From Trichobilharzia regenti (taxonomy: Eukaryota > Platyhelminthes > Trematoda > Strigeidida > Schistosomatidae): a stretch of 64,000 nt of DNA. The notes below the pieces were generated by a model. It ran no database searches. It had not been told where the DNA came from and saw only the letters and a list, made by a program, of their open reading frames with translations. Below, one piece after another: positions 48,931-60,912 of this stretch; position 1 is the stretch's first letter, and every line of letters begins with the position of its first letter. The DNA lies in NCBI GenBank assembly GCA_944472135.2, contig OX235263.1, positions 87,328,721-87,392,720 on the forward strand. Direction: 5' to 3'. Position numbers and translations under genes: made by a program.

Positions 48931-49092
48931 AAAGTTTAACCGATATCACAAGGCATTTTAATATATGTGTAAAACTTGGGCACTGTGGTATTAAGTAATT
49001 CCATATTAGTTTGTTTATTAAATGTATCACACAGTGAAACAGTATTGTATACTGGATGACGTTTCGAACACAATTTATTGTTCATAATCATA

Positions 49093-50640
49093 TCAATTTT
49101 TGTCACACGACTTCGAGATTTGATTTTTATAGTTTTCTCTGTCTTCTCCCATTTGTTGTATGGGCAGTAGAATTTTCCATATATCTGGGACAGGTGTTGA
49201 ATCATTCCTATTACATGTATTTGCAGTTGATTCGATAAACAAAGCTTCTGTTATCAATCTCTCCCTATACCCTGTGACATTAGATTTTAAAACTGTCATC
49301 CTATCCCATCCTATTGTATGGTTGTGTGTAATTGCATGTAGTGCTATAGCTGAACTACTCTCTAGATTTCTTATCTTATTCGGGTCAACCAATCTAGATT
49401 TAGCTAGGTTTTTATGTTCGGCTAGTCTGACTGCCCCTGTTCTACTAGTTTGACCTATGTATTTGACCTCACAATCATTGCAGGGTATTAGATAAACTAA
49501 ATTGTTTTGTTTTAATGGCTCTACAGGATCCTTTAACCGACAAAGCTTGTTTCTAATTGAGTTTGTGGGTTTGAATGCCACTTTTATTCCTGCCTTGTTA
49601 AGAATTCTGCGTAAGGCTTCCGAGGTTCCTTCTTTGTATGGAATTATTGTTGATGATTTACATTCCTTATTGTTGGTGTCGTTATTAATATTATTATTAT
49701 CACTATTATTATTACCATTATTATTATTATTATTGTTATTATTATTATCATTATCATTATTATTATTATCACTATCTCTATTATCATTATTTATTTTATT
49801 TTTACATTTACTTACATATTTCTTGACTAATTTATCCGGGTAATTATTAAGTTTCAAGGCTTCTTTCATATGTATCACTTCCTGTCTTAGATTTTCCTTG
49901 GTACTACTTAGTTTTTGTGCTCTGTCATTTAAACATTTCACTAATCCTATTTTTACTGACATAGGATGGGATGATCGGAAATCCAAATATCTGTTTGAAT
50001 GTGTGGGTTTTCTGTAAACACTAGTGTTTAGCTTCCCATCTTCTTTCCTTTTTACGTTGCAATCTAACATTGGAAGTTCCCCTTCCTGACTTTCCAATTC
50101 ATAAGTGAATTGAATTGCTTCTACCTTCGAGTTGATGTGCTCGAAAAATCTATCTATATCTTGTGTTCTAAGTACAGTGAATGTGTCATCTACACACCTC
50201 CACCATACTTTTGGGGTGGGGTGAACGTTTCAATCGCTATCTTTTCCCACCTATCCATGAATATATCTGCTACAACCGGGGATATTGGTGATCCCATGGC
50301 AACTCCCTCAGTTTGTTTGTATATTTTCCCTTGGAATTTAAATACTGTAGAAGTCAGGCAAAGCTGCACTCCCAGCATTATGTCCTCAATTGGCACTTTT
50401 GTCCTAAGTTCGAGTTCTTGGTCAGAAATGAGTTCGTTTCTGACCGCCTCTATAGCCATATTTATTGGTATACGTGTATATAAACTGACAATGTCAAAAC
50501 TAACCATTTTTTCTTCATTATCTAATTTTAAATTATCTAATCTGTGTTTTAGTTCATAAGAATTAGTTAGTCTAGATTTCGAGTGGATTTTTAGGGGATT
50601 TATTACCATGGCTAAATATTTAGATAATTCATAGGTAGGT
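49093..50640 (-). pseudogene. PLE reverse transcriptase / GIY-YIG endonuclease, frameshifted
   Basis: The upstream frame (ending at 50190) has RT motifs: FDIVSLYTRIP, then the thumb-side EGVAMGSPISPVVADIFMD. A one-base shift near 50205-50215 moves the catalytic RCVDDTF into the next frame. That frame continues as 49093-50097 with LPMLDCNV and VYRKPTHSNRYLD. An asparagine-rich linker from a trinucleotide repeat (about 49680-49800) follows, then a GIY-YIG domain (VYLIPCNDCEVKYIGQTSR at about residue 205 of the 334-codon frame, with HKNLAKSR downstream). RT followed by GIY-YIG is diagnostic for PLEs. The copy is probably inactive because of 5' truncation and the frameshift. Confidence 0.8.
49680..49800. 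repeat. (ATT)n-type microsatellite within the PLE
   Basis: Imperfect ATT/ATC triplets, read as an Asn/Asp-rich linker on the minus strand. The plus-strand poly-Leu frame 49502-49843 is a shadow. Confidence 0.85.
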
Positions 50641-50700
50641 GAGCTCAAACCCCGGACCATGTGCATGGTCGGCGAGAGTCCTAACCACTGTGCCACCGAT
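50641..50700 (-). mobile_element. SINE 5' fragment joined to the PLE
   Basis: The minus strand reads 'tcggtggcacagtggttagg', then 'accatgcacatggtcc', the same tRNA-like head as the SINE at 7998-8060. It stops after the box B region, exactly where PLE sequence begins. This suggests PLE insertion into, or template switching onto, a SINE. Confidence 0.65.
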
Positions 50701-52020
50701 TTTATTGCAACAGTTTTAGTCACATGTGGAAGACAAGCGAACTGTGAGTGACAGTGACTTCAGTGTGCGATATATAGTCTTGAAGACTATGTCGGTGTTT
50801 CTGCAATGTCCTATGTCCACCGAATAGGGTAGAATTTAAATTTTTATAGAGATCTGATTTCACCTGAATTGAAAAAACTGATAAACGTACTCGAGCTGGT
50901 TGACGAATCTGTTTAGTCTGATGTCATTTATAACCTGGACCACAGGAACAGTTGGAAGAACATACGCATGAAAAAAGAGCTAACATGTCTTTCAGTTTCC
51001 GTGTGAACCCTGCAGAGCTGTTGAAGGATAGGAACAGATGTTCAGAGTGGAAGGTCTTCCTCATCTCTCTGGTTGGACACTATGAGAAACTCTGCGTGTG
51101 AGCATTTTCTCCATCACTCCTAGTTCATGTTTGCGACTGTTATTATCCTATGTCGACTTATATAATCTTTTCTGCACATCCATTTTCGCTTAGATTACCC
51201 CAGACGACGTGGACTCATTTCTCTACACAGTCTTTTGGGAATCTGAAGAGAATGCATTGAAAAGAATGCTCTTCATTTGGATTTAAATTTGTTAGAAAGG
51301 TTTATTGCCTCTAGAATTCCCCATTTCAGTCACTCTTGCATCCACCAGTAAACAAATAAAATGTTATCGTTGCATGTTTTGTCGTATGCGGCTATTCTAT
51401 AACCGATTGAGCAATTCATGGTCTGATAAATATACTGTCATGTATTCGATTTTCTGTTCACTTCCAGATGTAAGTCAATTTCATTCATTTTACCACTAGT
51501 TGTACTTATTCTGAAATGAGTCTTCTTCTTAATATTTCACTCAATATCTTACAAAAGTTTGTCTAATTATTTTTATCAAATTCTGTCTAGTGAACGATGA
51601 TCAGAATCACACTGATTAGATGTGATCTTGGAATATGCCAAATATGTGCGATTCATTAACAGCCATATCAAGGGTTCGGAGTAAACAGTATGTTCACATA
51701 CACGATTTTAATACGTGAAAATGTGTGTGTGTGTGTGAATTTTTAGAATAGGCCTTCACAGTTAACTGAAAACTTTATGCAGACCGTAAGTAGAGGTTAG
51801 TAACATCTATCGTGACTATGAATTTCGGCATCTTAATTGTAGGTGTTGACTGTGTTGTTGCTTGCTACCATCGGACTTCTCTTGCGGAGAGACGTAACAC
51901 TGCAACCTTGGTTAATAACACTGATATATAAGCGAAAAATCGTAATAGCAAAAGCAGTGTAACTGATGCGCAGAAACTCACTCATATAGCAAAGATCTGA
52001 AGTGTGTATTCCACGAACAT
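50700..52020. other. Unassigned sequence with a (TG)n tract
   Basis: No supported gene. A short TG run lies at about 51722-51739. The 64-codon frame at 51305-51499 shows no domain. Confidence 0.35.
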
Positions 52021-53714
52021 TACGCCCGTTGTCAATTACTCATCCTAAGATTTGACCGCTTCTCCCTTGCTCATCTCAGAAACCCTCGCCGAGAAAAAGT
52101 AAGGTCATACAAAATGAAAAAGAATCCTGTTTTAATAGACTGAACATCTTATTTCAATCAGAAATACACAGATTGAATACGATCTATAACCAAAAGTTCT
52201 TATCATGAAAAACCTCATCACATATGTCGCAGCTAGTTGAGAAAATCACCGATGGTAAGCAAGTAAAAAATGATCCTTCTTCAGTTGATGCTGGCACTCT
52301 CAATAAATCCTTCATCTGTCGTTCAGCTGATGATATGACTTCGAATACTCCAAGTGCAAACAATCACCACTTCTCTGATTCTAACTAAAATGATGTCTTC
52401 AAGTGTCTTAAATTCCTGGAACCTCCCCAGTCCTTTGGTCCAGGTCGTGCATCGCCTATTAACCTCAATGAATATGCTCACATTTTATGTCATCCTCTAA
52501 CCTGTATATTAAATGAGTAATTTTCCAGATACTCTGTATCTGGAAGGACATTGAAATTGTTCCTGCGCCTGAATCATCCAGTATGAAAACCGTTAAGATC
52601 AGACCTATCCCCATTACTTCCCCTATTTTAAAACTAATAGGAAGACTGCTCGTTGAACCTTCATTGAAGGCTTTTAACGGCTCCGATCAATTTGCTTATA
52701 AATACAGTGCGTGTACTTTAGAAGACACTGTCACCTTACATCGTAATATTTTCTCAGGTTCAAAAAGAGGCGCCAAATATTTTTCGTGTACCTTCCTTGA
52801 TTACACATTTGCATTCGACACTGCTGTACACAGTCCTTTTTTGCTCAAAAGGCTAGCTGCATCATAACCACAATGCTGTATTACCAGGTGGTTGCATTCT
52901 TGTTTTTCTGATAGGAAGCAGTACAGTGTTTACAATGGGAAGATCACAACTGTTTCATTTATTCTAGCTGGTGGTCCAAAGGAACGGATTTTTTCCCCTT
53001 TTCTGTCTTTCTACTCTTGACATGACCTGCCACCTATTCTGACGAAACCAATTTTGTTCAGTATGCCAACGGTTACTTCTCAGTTATACTTTTCCAAAAT
53101 GAATAACTTTGCATCAGAAATCAGTCATTGGTCCTCGTCAGATTGTCTTAAGCTTGATCCCTCACTCCAAATGTCAGGTGCTTATCTTAACTTTCAGATG
53201 TAGGCGGGACTTGCGTGAATGGGTTGATTCGAATGGTTCCACTGTCATAGATAGTACCGGAGTTGAAACCAAATCGCACGGTAAATACTTTGAACTATGC
53301 ATTCCCTCTGATCACCTTTTCCCGGTCTTCCCACATCATGTTGGTCGGTAGAAAAGTGTATAGTTTGACGATCTGTTATCATTCTATCTCTCTTGTTACC
53401 GTTTTTTAATCCTTGTATTCCACCTAACTTCTTTACTGAACCCCACAAATGAAACCTTTGAGGGATATTTAACAAAGACTTTGTGATGCTACATAGCGTA
53501 CTAAAAGAAGTCAGTAGGGATGTAGCTGAACAAATTCGTCAGTACTACTGTAGGTAAACACTTGGATTCCTACAAGAAATTTACAAATGTTACCTTGTCA
53601 GACTCTGGGAATCCTCTTTATACAGAACTCTTCCCATTGCATCTCATCGAGCAGAACTAGAAGTGACTATAATAGACGTTATGCTCGGATGAATGACTAC
53701 AAACATTCCCTTAC
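52020..53714 (+). pseudogene. CR1-type LINE relic, 5'-truncated, first part
   Basis: This aligns by eye with about 24600-26330 of the near-intact LINE, from 'cgcttctcc' plus 'cgccg.gaaaaag' to 'ctagaag' plus 'ttatgct'. It contains frames such as 52583-52867 (RPIPITSPILKLIGRLL, FLDYTFAFD) and 53109-53351, separated by stops and frameshifts. The sequence is interrupted at about 53714 by PLE sequence and resumes at about 55375. Confidence 0.75.
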
Positions 53715-53781
53715 GACCAATCGTTTCGCTTCCAGGAACATCAACATATGATTTATCTAAAGAACTTTTCAGGAATTCAAA

Positions 53782-54980
53782 TTGCCTAACAGAATCATGC
53801 GACCATTCTATCAATTCGTCAATCCAATTTTTAGAGAAAATCAAAACATTCAAGTAGAAGACAAGGAAATAACGGTGTCCTTTGATATCACAGCATTATA
53901 TACTTCAATTAGTCCAAAACTAGCAACAGAAACTATGCAACAACTATTCTATAGTGGTGAAAACATTAAAACGCAATGTTCAACTTGGATAGAACTCATA
54001 AAATTATGCCTTACAACATACTTCCAATTCATTACTCAAATATATGAACAAATAAAAGGAACACCAATGGGATCGCCCATATCAGGATTAATAGCTGAAG
54101 CCGTTATGCCAAAATTAGAATTAATAGCTCTACCTATAATTACACCGAAAATCTGGGTACGTTACGTTGATGATACATTTGTAATAATTTAGAGAAATGA
54201 TTTAGAATATACCCATAAATTAATAAACAACATATTTGAAGACATCAAATTCACCATGAGAAAAGAAGAATTAGATAACAAAATCCCATTTTTAGATGTC
54301 TTAATCAGGAGAACCAACACAAGAAATTTAGAAACACAAGTATATAGAAAATCAACGCATACAGATCACATACTCAACTATAGTAGCAATAGTCCAATTA
54401 CTCACAAAAGAAACTGTGTGCGGACATTGTTTAGAAGAGTTCAAACACACCAGAGTTGAAGAGAATGGAAGAAAAATACTTACAAACGGTCTTCAAGAGG
54501 AATGGTTATCCAAAAAACTCATCAAAAAGTGTTAAAGTCGAATCAAAGCACCAACAAAGAAAAATCACCAAAGACCAAAAAGAAATTCATTCTACCATAC
54601 ATCAGAAATATCTCTGAAATAACGGCTAGAATAATGAAACCGTTTGATATAGATGTAGCACACAAGCCAGTCGAATCGCTTAATTCGATCTTATGCAAAC
54701 CAAAAGATCCAACAGAAAAAGGAGATAAAATTAACACCATTTACAAAAATAAATTGTATGAACTGTAACAGGCTTTACATCGGCCAGAGTGGGCGTCCCC
54801 TTTGAATAAGAACACAAATCAGCCGTGAAAAGGCATGATATAAATTCTTTAGTATTAATGCATATAGACAATTATGGACATCAGTTTGATTGGGATAATG
54901 TCCAAATCTTAGACAGAGGAAACACCAAAAGTGCCACCAGGGAATTCCTAGAAGCCTGGTAATCAAACTAAAATGCAATT
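53782..54980 (+). pseudogene. PLE reverse transcriptase / GIY-YIG, decayed
   Basis: RT frame 53782-54192 contains FDITALYTSISPKLA, GTPMGSPISGLIAEAVM and catalytic YVDDTF, then hits a stop. The next in-frame block, 54256-54459, has IPFLDVLI and VYRKSTHTDH. Block 54502-54768 covers the linker (PYIRNISEITARIMKPFDID, LCKPKDP), and 'RLYIGQSGRP' starts a GIY-YIG domain at about 54772 in another frame. At least three breaks make it non-functional. Confidence 0.75.
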
Positions 54981-55260
54981 AATAAACACGTTAATATAGA
55001 CTAAATATACCAACTAATAAAAAGTAAATCAGGTGACCAGAAAGTTTAAAATCCAAATCAGTAGAAAAGGGTTAATATATATCTAAAGATGGTTACCGGG
55101 AGACGCAATTATATCACTCGTGAAGAAATTTAAATCATTTCACTTTATCCTAAATACTGTGCTGAAGATGTCATCCAGAAAGACGACGAAAGCTCCGCAA
55201 CTAAACCAACTAGCTCAGAGAACACTATTAATTGCATTCCTTCTAATCCCGGTGGGTGCA

Positions 55261-55305
55261 TACTGCTGAACAGTCCCAAACTAGGACGAAACAGCTGTTC
55301 AGTAC
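55261..55305 (+). ncRNA. Hammerhead-ribozyme-like motif at the PLE end
   Basis: A 'ctgaaca' (canonical core CUGANGA), 'gtccc...ctaggac' stem II and 'gaaa' (55288-55291) are in hammerhead order, followed by 'cagctgttcag'. The core G at the sixth position of CUGANGA is C here, so self-cleavage is doubtful. Hammerhead motifs are known in PLE terminal repeats, including those of trematodes. Confidence 0.5.
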
Positions 55306-55374
55306 TTCCAGGTTTTCCAATGGTTCTTTAACTGATGTCAGCTCATGATGAAATCCTGTAACCAATACAAAATA

Positions 55375-55500
55375 CTCTGTTGTACCTTATGTATGTGATG
55401 AGAAAAGTGCGATTTGGTTATTGCTCCTACAATGAGAACTCCATATTTGTACCAGAAGTACAGTTTGGGATTATTAATAACATTATTATTATTATTAATA
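55375..55500 (+). pseudogene. CR1-type LINE relic, 3' end
   Basis: This resumes LINE homology with 'tgtgatgagaaa', then 'gagaactccatatttgtaccagaagtacagtttggga' similar to 26685-26720, and ends with (ATT)n. Together with 52020-53714 it makes one interrupted copy. Confidence 0.75.
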
Positions 55501-56800
55501 TCTGTCCTTTCCTTTTCTTTCTTTTGTGTTCAACATTACACTACTCGCCACTGGTAAGTAGTTAGAATTCATAGTTGCTACTTCATTCTGTGCTGTCGAA
55601 GTTTAACTCACTTAATGCACTAATACTCTATTTCACACATACCAATCGTTTTCTTATAGTTAGACATTATCCACTTTATCTAATTTATCTTTATACACTT
55701 CCATGTTGAACATTGTTCATTCGAATGCCAGTATTCCTTGACTGGCATTCGCCCTGACCATAGATCATCATAGATACACGCTAACAATCTTCCTTATTGA
55801 CACATAGTGACAATGCACTGGGCGTCATTCAGCCAAATAACCCTCACAGTTTGAAGTTTGGATATTATATTTCATTTTTTATGTATTATGTAGTAGCAAG
55901 CTTAAGGAAAACCGAGTGTTTCTCGATTTCACGTGTCAATCAACCTGTGGTCGAATCAATCAATTTGGATTTCACCTCGGAGAAATCTACACTTGGTCTC
56001 ATCTGGCTGAAAGAAAATCTTTTCCTGGAAACGATGGAATAACTGAAAAGAGAAATTCCCCACTCATTCTTCGACTCCAGATCAACCAAGACATCAGTCC
56101 AACAGCACTGGATGGATTAACGTAATTACATCACATTCAAAATATTATTTCTTATATGAAAAAGTGATTCCTTAATACTCATGCAACTACTAAATGTGCA
56201 TCACATTTTGTTGGACTAACTGGTGAAGACGTAATCGAGCCTAAGCACGAAATGTGCTTGGTTAAATGTCAAATCTGGCAACATGACAAACGATTTCCAC
56301 AGTGATATATACTACTTCGAAATTAATCAGTAGCTAATTCAGCCCATAAATAATAATAAGAACAGCAGATTACTTAGGAATGTGAGATAAAAATCCATGT
56401 GAATGGAATTAATCAACTGAGATTACTGAGGAAACGATTTACTGAACCACTCGCGCTCTTACGACTCTATAACTATCTCAAACATTAAATCTGGTGCACA
56501 ATGCTCGAGTGAATTCCGTTCATTAGTGACTACTTTTACTAGGATGTAATTACAGGAGCGATTATGGTGAAATGTCAAATCTTGCAAAGCTCCGAATCAT
56601 CGATAGGTATTTTATTATCAAAGGCAAAATGACTTGTCTGTGTCAGCTCAACATGAACTCCATATAATAAAAAGCAACACAAAATGATAAGGCGCGAGGA
56701 ACCACTTAAGCAGGGTTGTAGAGCCTAATCCTCTGTTAGATAAGTTCGTTAGAACTTCACATAAATAAGCTGTATAATAGCGCCCCTCCCCCATTTTTAA
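55500..56800. other. Unassigned sequence
   Basis: Short overlapping frames at 55797-56125 show no domain. No match to other parts of the window was noticed. Confidence 0.3.
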
Positions 56801-56801
56801 C

Positions 56802-57005
56802 TTGCAGCGTGACTGCTACTGTGGGGCAAGTTATACCGAGCGTACAATTAGGCAGATTCATCATCAGATTTGCGAGCACCATCCAGCTTGGGTTAGCAAG
56901 GAACAAAGAGGTCTATCCGTAGCTCTGTTTTATTACGCCTTGCGGACAGTAAGCATAAAGCCGTCATTAACGAAGTATTCGAAGTTATTGAAGGATTCTG
57001 CCTAG
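56802..57005 (+). pseudogene. GIY-YIG (PLE) relic
   Basis: The 67-codon frame reads 'DCYCGASYTERTIRQIHHQI' followed by CEHHPAWVSKEQRG, the conserved centre of a PLE GIY-YIG domain with a changed YIGRT motif. No RT is adjacent. A similar, weaker fragment lies in the arms at 16380 and 34050. Confidence 0.6.
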
Positions 57006-57009
57006 TAGC

Positions 57010-58160
57010 AGTTTTCCTCCAAAAATTCGTCTTCAACACACAGCTTAGGTCATTGCAAAGCACCCAAAGAAGCCAGACATGTGTTCTCAGAAGAAATTCG
57101 TACAACCACTTTCCTTCTGTTGACTACAGTTATATAAATGCAAAAATATTGCCGATTCTCTCCTCCCACTAAGCATTTCACAATTTATCATTGTTTTCAA
57201 TATTTTATTTTTCTGACTAGTTCATCTCTAATTGCCTATTACTCAATCACTTTCAAGATTCAATTGTTTTGTTTAATTACTCCGTATTTTCCTGAATTCC
57301 GCATCATGTAATCAACTTGTTTAAGTGTTGAAATTATTTCTGCAATCGGATGTATTTATTCAGTGTCAGATGTGAAGATGATAGAATTGAGGAATTCGGC
57401 TAATGTGTAATGACCTTTCCTACATGGACTGACTTAATTTTTCCACTGTACCCTTTAGATTACTTTAGATGGCACACAGAGAAAATCTATATCACTCCAA
57501 ATTAAATCAAAAATTTCGCGCACAATACATGATAAGACTTGTTTAAAATAATGTGACATTAGACTGCAAATTAATAACAATGGTAATAGTTGGAGCATAT
57601 CAATGAGATCAGTAAGACGAAAGGTACCACATCCAATGTTCTTTGAGTAAAACATTCATAATGGTCACTTAACATGCATCTTAAGTGAATGACTGCCTAC
57701 GTTCATTTTGTTCCGAGATGAATTTCCGCAAACTTCAGGTGAGCTACTGATGTCTGCTGTAGTAGTCAGAACGATGTAGGCAAACTAGTTTGTGGAGGTG
57801 AAATTCCATAGGAACAGAGTCACATATAATACAGTACAAACTCCTTCACCATTTGTAATGTTGTATTCAATTTCAAACACGCAAGTTTCGCGTCTTCATT
57901 CAAAATCCTTCTATATTTTTGAGTATGAGAGTAGAAAGTGCACAGACTGGAACTTGGGTTAAATCAATAGCGAAGGTGTGAGTGTGCGTGTGTGAAAAAA
58001 ACACAGGTTCCTACATAAGGCTGCCAGGAAATTTAGTTGAGAAGTATATGAATGAGTTCATCTCAGATGATGCCCTGGGGTCCACCAGGTTCGGTATGAG
58101 GAAAACTACTCGTTGGTTACATCAGCTGGTGATCGCAGAGAAATCCTGAAGGGGTAGAAT
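57010..58160. other. Unassigned sequence
   Basis: No gene was recognised. It contains a short TG-rich stretch near 57975-57995. Confidence 0.3.
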
Positions 58161-58679
58161 TAATAATTCATGTATTGAAAACATTTATTTCCCGATACGA
58201 ATTTAAAACAAGCAATAAAGGTTAATAAAGCAGGATTTAATGAATTCATCAAATTTCGGTAGAACTCGTCAGCTGAATACTCTACATACACGAATATATA
58301 TACTTTTGAAATTACATTGGGAGATATAAGACTGATAAGTTGAATACTCTACATACACGAATATATATGCTTTTGAAATTACATAGGGAGATATAAGACT
58401 GATAAGTAAACAAACTACATTGAATTAATCATGCAGAGAGACAGGTGCGAATATTTTTCAGGTCATGTTCAAATAGATAAGGGGAGAGAGAGAGTATGAG
58501 AGATCAAAATTAAGATAAATTGCATTACGCTTCAATTACATCACTTAGATAAACAATTAGTCATTAGGGAATATAACGAGAATTGCAAACAGACTAATAT
58601 CAATAGTAATAGTTTTAAAAAAACAATAATAATAATAGTGTTGAAGTGAGTTAAGATAATCTTACGGATAAAGCATAGA

Positions 58680-58790
58680 TTTAAATGAATCAAGAATAAT
58701 AATAATAATAATGGTAGTAATAATAACAAAAATAATAATAAGAAGAGGTAGAATAATAGTAATAACAAGTAGAGAATAATAAGTAAAGCG
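58680..58790. repeat. (AAT)n-type microsatellite
   Basis: Imperfect AAT triplets in the 3' flank of the minus-strand PLE fragment. The leucine-rich frame 58541-58768 is a shadow. Confidence 0.8.
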
Positions 58791-58792
58791 TA

Positions 58793-59134
58793 TTACCATG
58801 GTAGATTCAGAGTGACGACCATCTCCTTTTGTATACAGAGGGCTGGTTTGTAAATTCGAATTGCACAAGCCTCTGCAATTGCAAGCATCTTCTTGTTTCT
58901 TTGTTTGCTGACGATGGTGAATGACTTGACGGCGTCGATATCATGTCCGTAATCCACGAGATGTTTTGTTATTGAGGATTTTGGGACTTTGCACTCAGCT
59001 GTTTTCAACCATTTTGGCAAATGCTCCATCATGCGAGTAGACAATCGCCTTTCCGTACGACCTATGTATTTGCTGCCACAAACACACTCAAATTGATATA
59101 TGCAGTTTGAAGTGTCGAGCGAGTGCTTCAACAA
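58793..59134 (-). pseudogene. PLE GIY-YIG domain, C-terminal coding fragment
   Basis: A 113-codon frame contains 'CIYQFECVCGSKYIGRTERR', then MMEHLPKWL, HLVDYGHDID and AEACAIRIYKPALC, a well-preserved GIY-YIG domain through to its stop. No RT lies upstream: the frame runs into the inversion point near 59125. The plus-strand mirror (59150-59315) repeats only the first ~45 residues before the deletion. Confidence 0.75.
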
Positions 59135-59559
59135 TCTGGGAAAGACCAGTCGCCAATCCTCGACACTTCAAACTGCATATATCAATTTGAGTGTGTTTGT
59201 GGCAGCAAATACATAGGTCGTACGGAAAGGCGATTGTCTACTCGCATGATGGAGCATTTGCCAAAATGGTTGAAAACAGCTGAGTTCAAAGTGCCAAAAT
59301 CCTCAATAACAATGATTAATTCAATGTAGTTTGTTTACTTATCAGTCTTATATCTCCCTATGTAATTTCAAAAGCATATATATTCGTGTATGTAGAGTAT
59401 TCAACTTATCAGTCTTATATCTCCCAATGTAATTTCAAAAGTATATATATTCGTGTATGTAGAGTATTCAGCTGACGAGTTCTACCGAAATTTGATGAAT
59501 TCATTAAATCCTGCTTTATTAACCTTTATTGCTTGTTTTAAATAATTCATGTGCCAGTG

Positions 59560-60860
59560 AAACTGATACTAGTGAATGAATGATCTGTGAGTTCTCTCTG
59601 TAACAGGAAGGTCTTGAGTACGAACCCTGGTGATGAATGCGTACTGGTGAAGCCTCCAAATCTAGTTCTCCAACTGAAGTCAATCCGTAGCCAAGCTTGA
59701 AGGAAACTAACTGAATTCGCATAAAATAACTCAGGAAAATGAGTTATACACACCACTTTTACTCTCATTATTCATATTTCCGAAAGAAATAATTTCAATT
59801 CGAGCCTCCGTGAACATTTTACAAAATTGTCATAGCAATTCATTCTGTTTGTGACTCTAAAGTTGGACATATCTACATTCCAGTGAGCTTCGTTTTGGGC
59901 TTGAACCCAGTAACCATCGTTTAGAAACTCAAAGTCATATCTAATATGCCGCTGGATGACGTTGGCTACCTCTCGTGCAGTGAGTACTAATTCACCTCAA
60001 AGCATCATAGAGATGCATTTACTTTGAGCCTACATATTAATGGAGATTGAGTATACTACCATTCGTCAATTAAGCACCCACAGTTTCCCTTGCATAATAA
60101 ATGTAACTTGGATGAATTTAATTACACAATAACTATGTATGTACGAGAGAACATCCTAGTATTTTTAAGTTCTATTCTGTTGGATTGTGAATAGCCGGAT
60201 AATAATATGAGCCTAATGTAAATGTCATGACGAGCCAGCACCAGTTAGGGTTCATTGGAAATCGTGGTGCACTTCACAATTGTTTCACACTAATTTATGA
60301 CTCCTCGGCAGTGCTCACGAAAGATCGATCCTGAAATCTTCAGTTTACTATTTCTAATACATTGATAGTTCAGTCACATGAAGCACAACTCAATGAACGC
60401 TGAATACTGAAATCTGTAAGCTTTAAACATACTGTTATCCCCAACCCCTGCCTTCAGTAGGCATTCGTGGTAGCGTCATTGGTTTGTATTACTGAAATGA
60501 CACAAACTACAACGAAGAAGTTCTATAATTGCCCGCAGTTTTCATTCATCTCTAAGCGTTGATGGTTCGTGACGGAGTATCCAGTCAAGTTAGTCTAAAT
60601 CTCTACCGAGGCCCATTATTTAAATATTATGATTATCAAAGACCTCGACCGCTGTGGATAAAAACTTCTGAACAGTCAGCAATCATGATGAAGGAGCTGT
60701 CCATTGCTGAATACATTTCACTGACTTTCTATCCAATTTCATTTAAAGTGGAAATACTGTTTAGTTTGAAGTAATAAAACTACAATTACTGTAAATGCTG
60801 AACATGTTGCATATATACCCATTTGAGTATTTTCCACCATCATCGGAGTATTTAAGTAGT
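59560..60860. repeat. Inverted, diverged copy of spacer 28.0-29.2 kb
   Basis: Landmarks are given under 28030-29200. The short frames at 59519-59768 and 60559-60774 are not preserved between copies. Confidence 0.65.
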
Positions 60861-60912
60861 AGTTGTATACTACTCAATATTAAAAAGTAGTTTTACAATG
60901 TGTTCTCGAAAA

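Larger units (their letters stand above)
48930..50640 (-). mobile_element. Penelope-like element, 5'-truncated
   Basis: The minus strand carries the C-terminal part of a PLE polyprotein followed by a 3' flank (49092 down to about 48930) that also occurs as fragments at 12150-12300 and 38190-38350. The element begins within the reverse transcriptase at 'SSPTYELSK', directly abutting a SINE fragment at about 50641. The length is about 1.7 kb. Confidence 0.75.
53714..55375 (+). mobile_element. Penelope-like element nested in the LINE relic
   Basis: The LINE sequence stops in the region corresponding to 26330 and resumes at 55375 with 'ttatgtatgtgatgagaaa', so the PLE inserted into it. The element starts with an RT segment ('RPIVSLPGTSTYDLSKELF' in one frame), continues through RT and GIY-YIG relics, and ends with a hammerhead-like motif (55263-55302) and the 'tcagctcatgatgaaatcc' sequence. 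Confidence 0.7.
58162..59552. mobile_element. Inverted pair of truncated PLE copies with a 12-bp target duplication
   Basis: The 12-mer aataattcatgt flanks the unit at 58162-58173 and 59541-59552. Inside, a minus-strand PLE 3' part (about 58200-59125) and a plus-strand part (about 59130-59540) are mirror images. The right copy lacks the stretch corresponding to about 58430-58960. Each contains a ~68-bp tandem duplication in its 3' region. Two head-joined copies within one target duplication suggest a single complex insertion. Confidence 0.75.

Noticed and set aside
49502..49843. Leucine-rich 113-codon plus-strand frame
   Set aside because: Antisense shadow of the ATT-type repeat inside the PLE.
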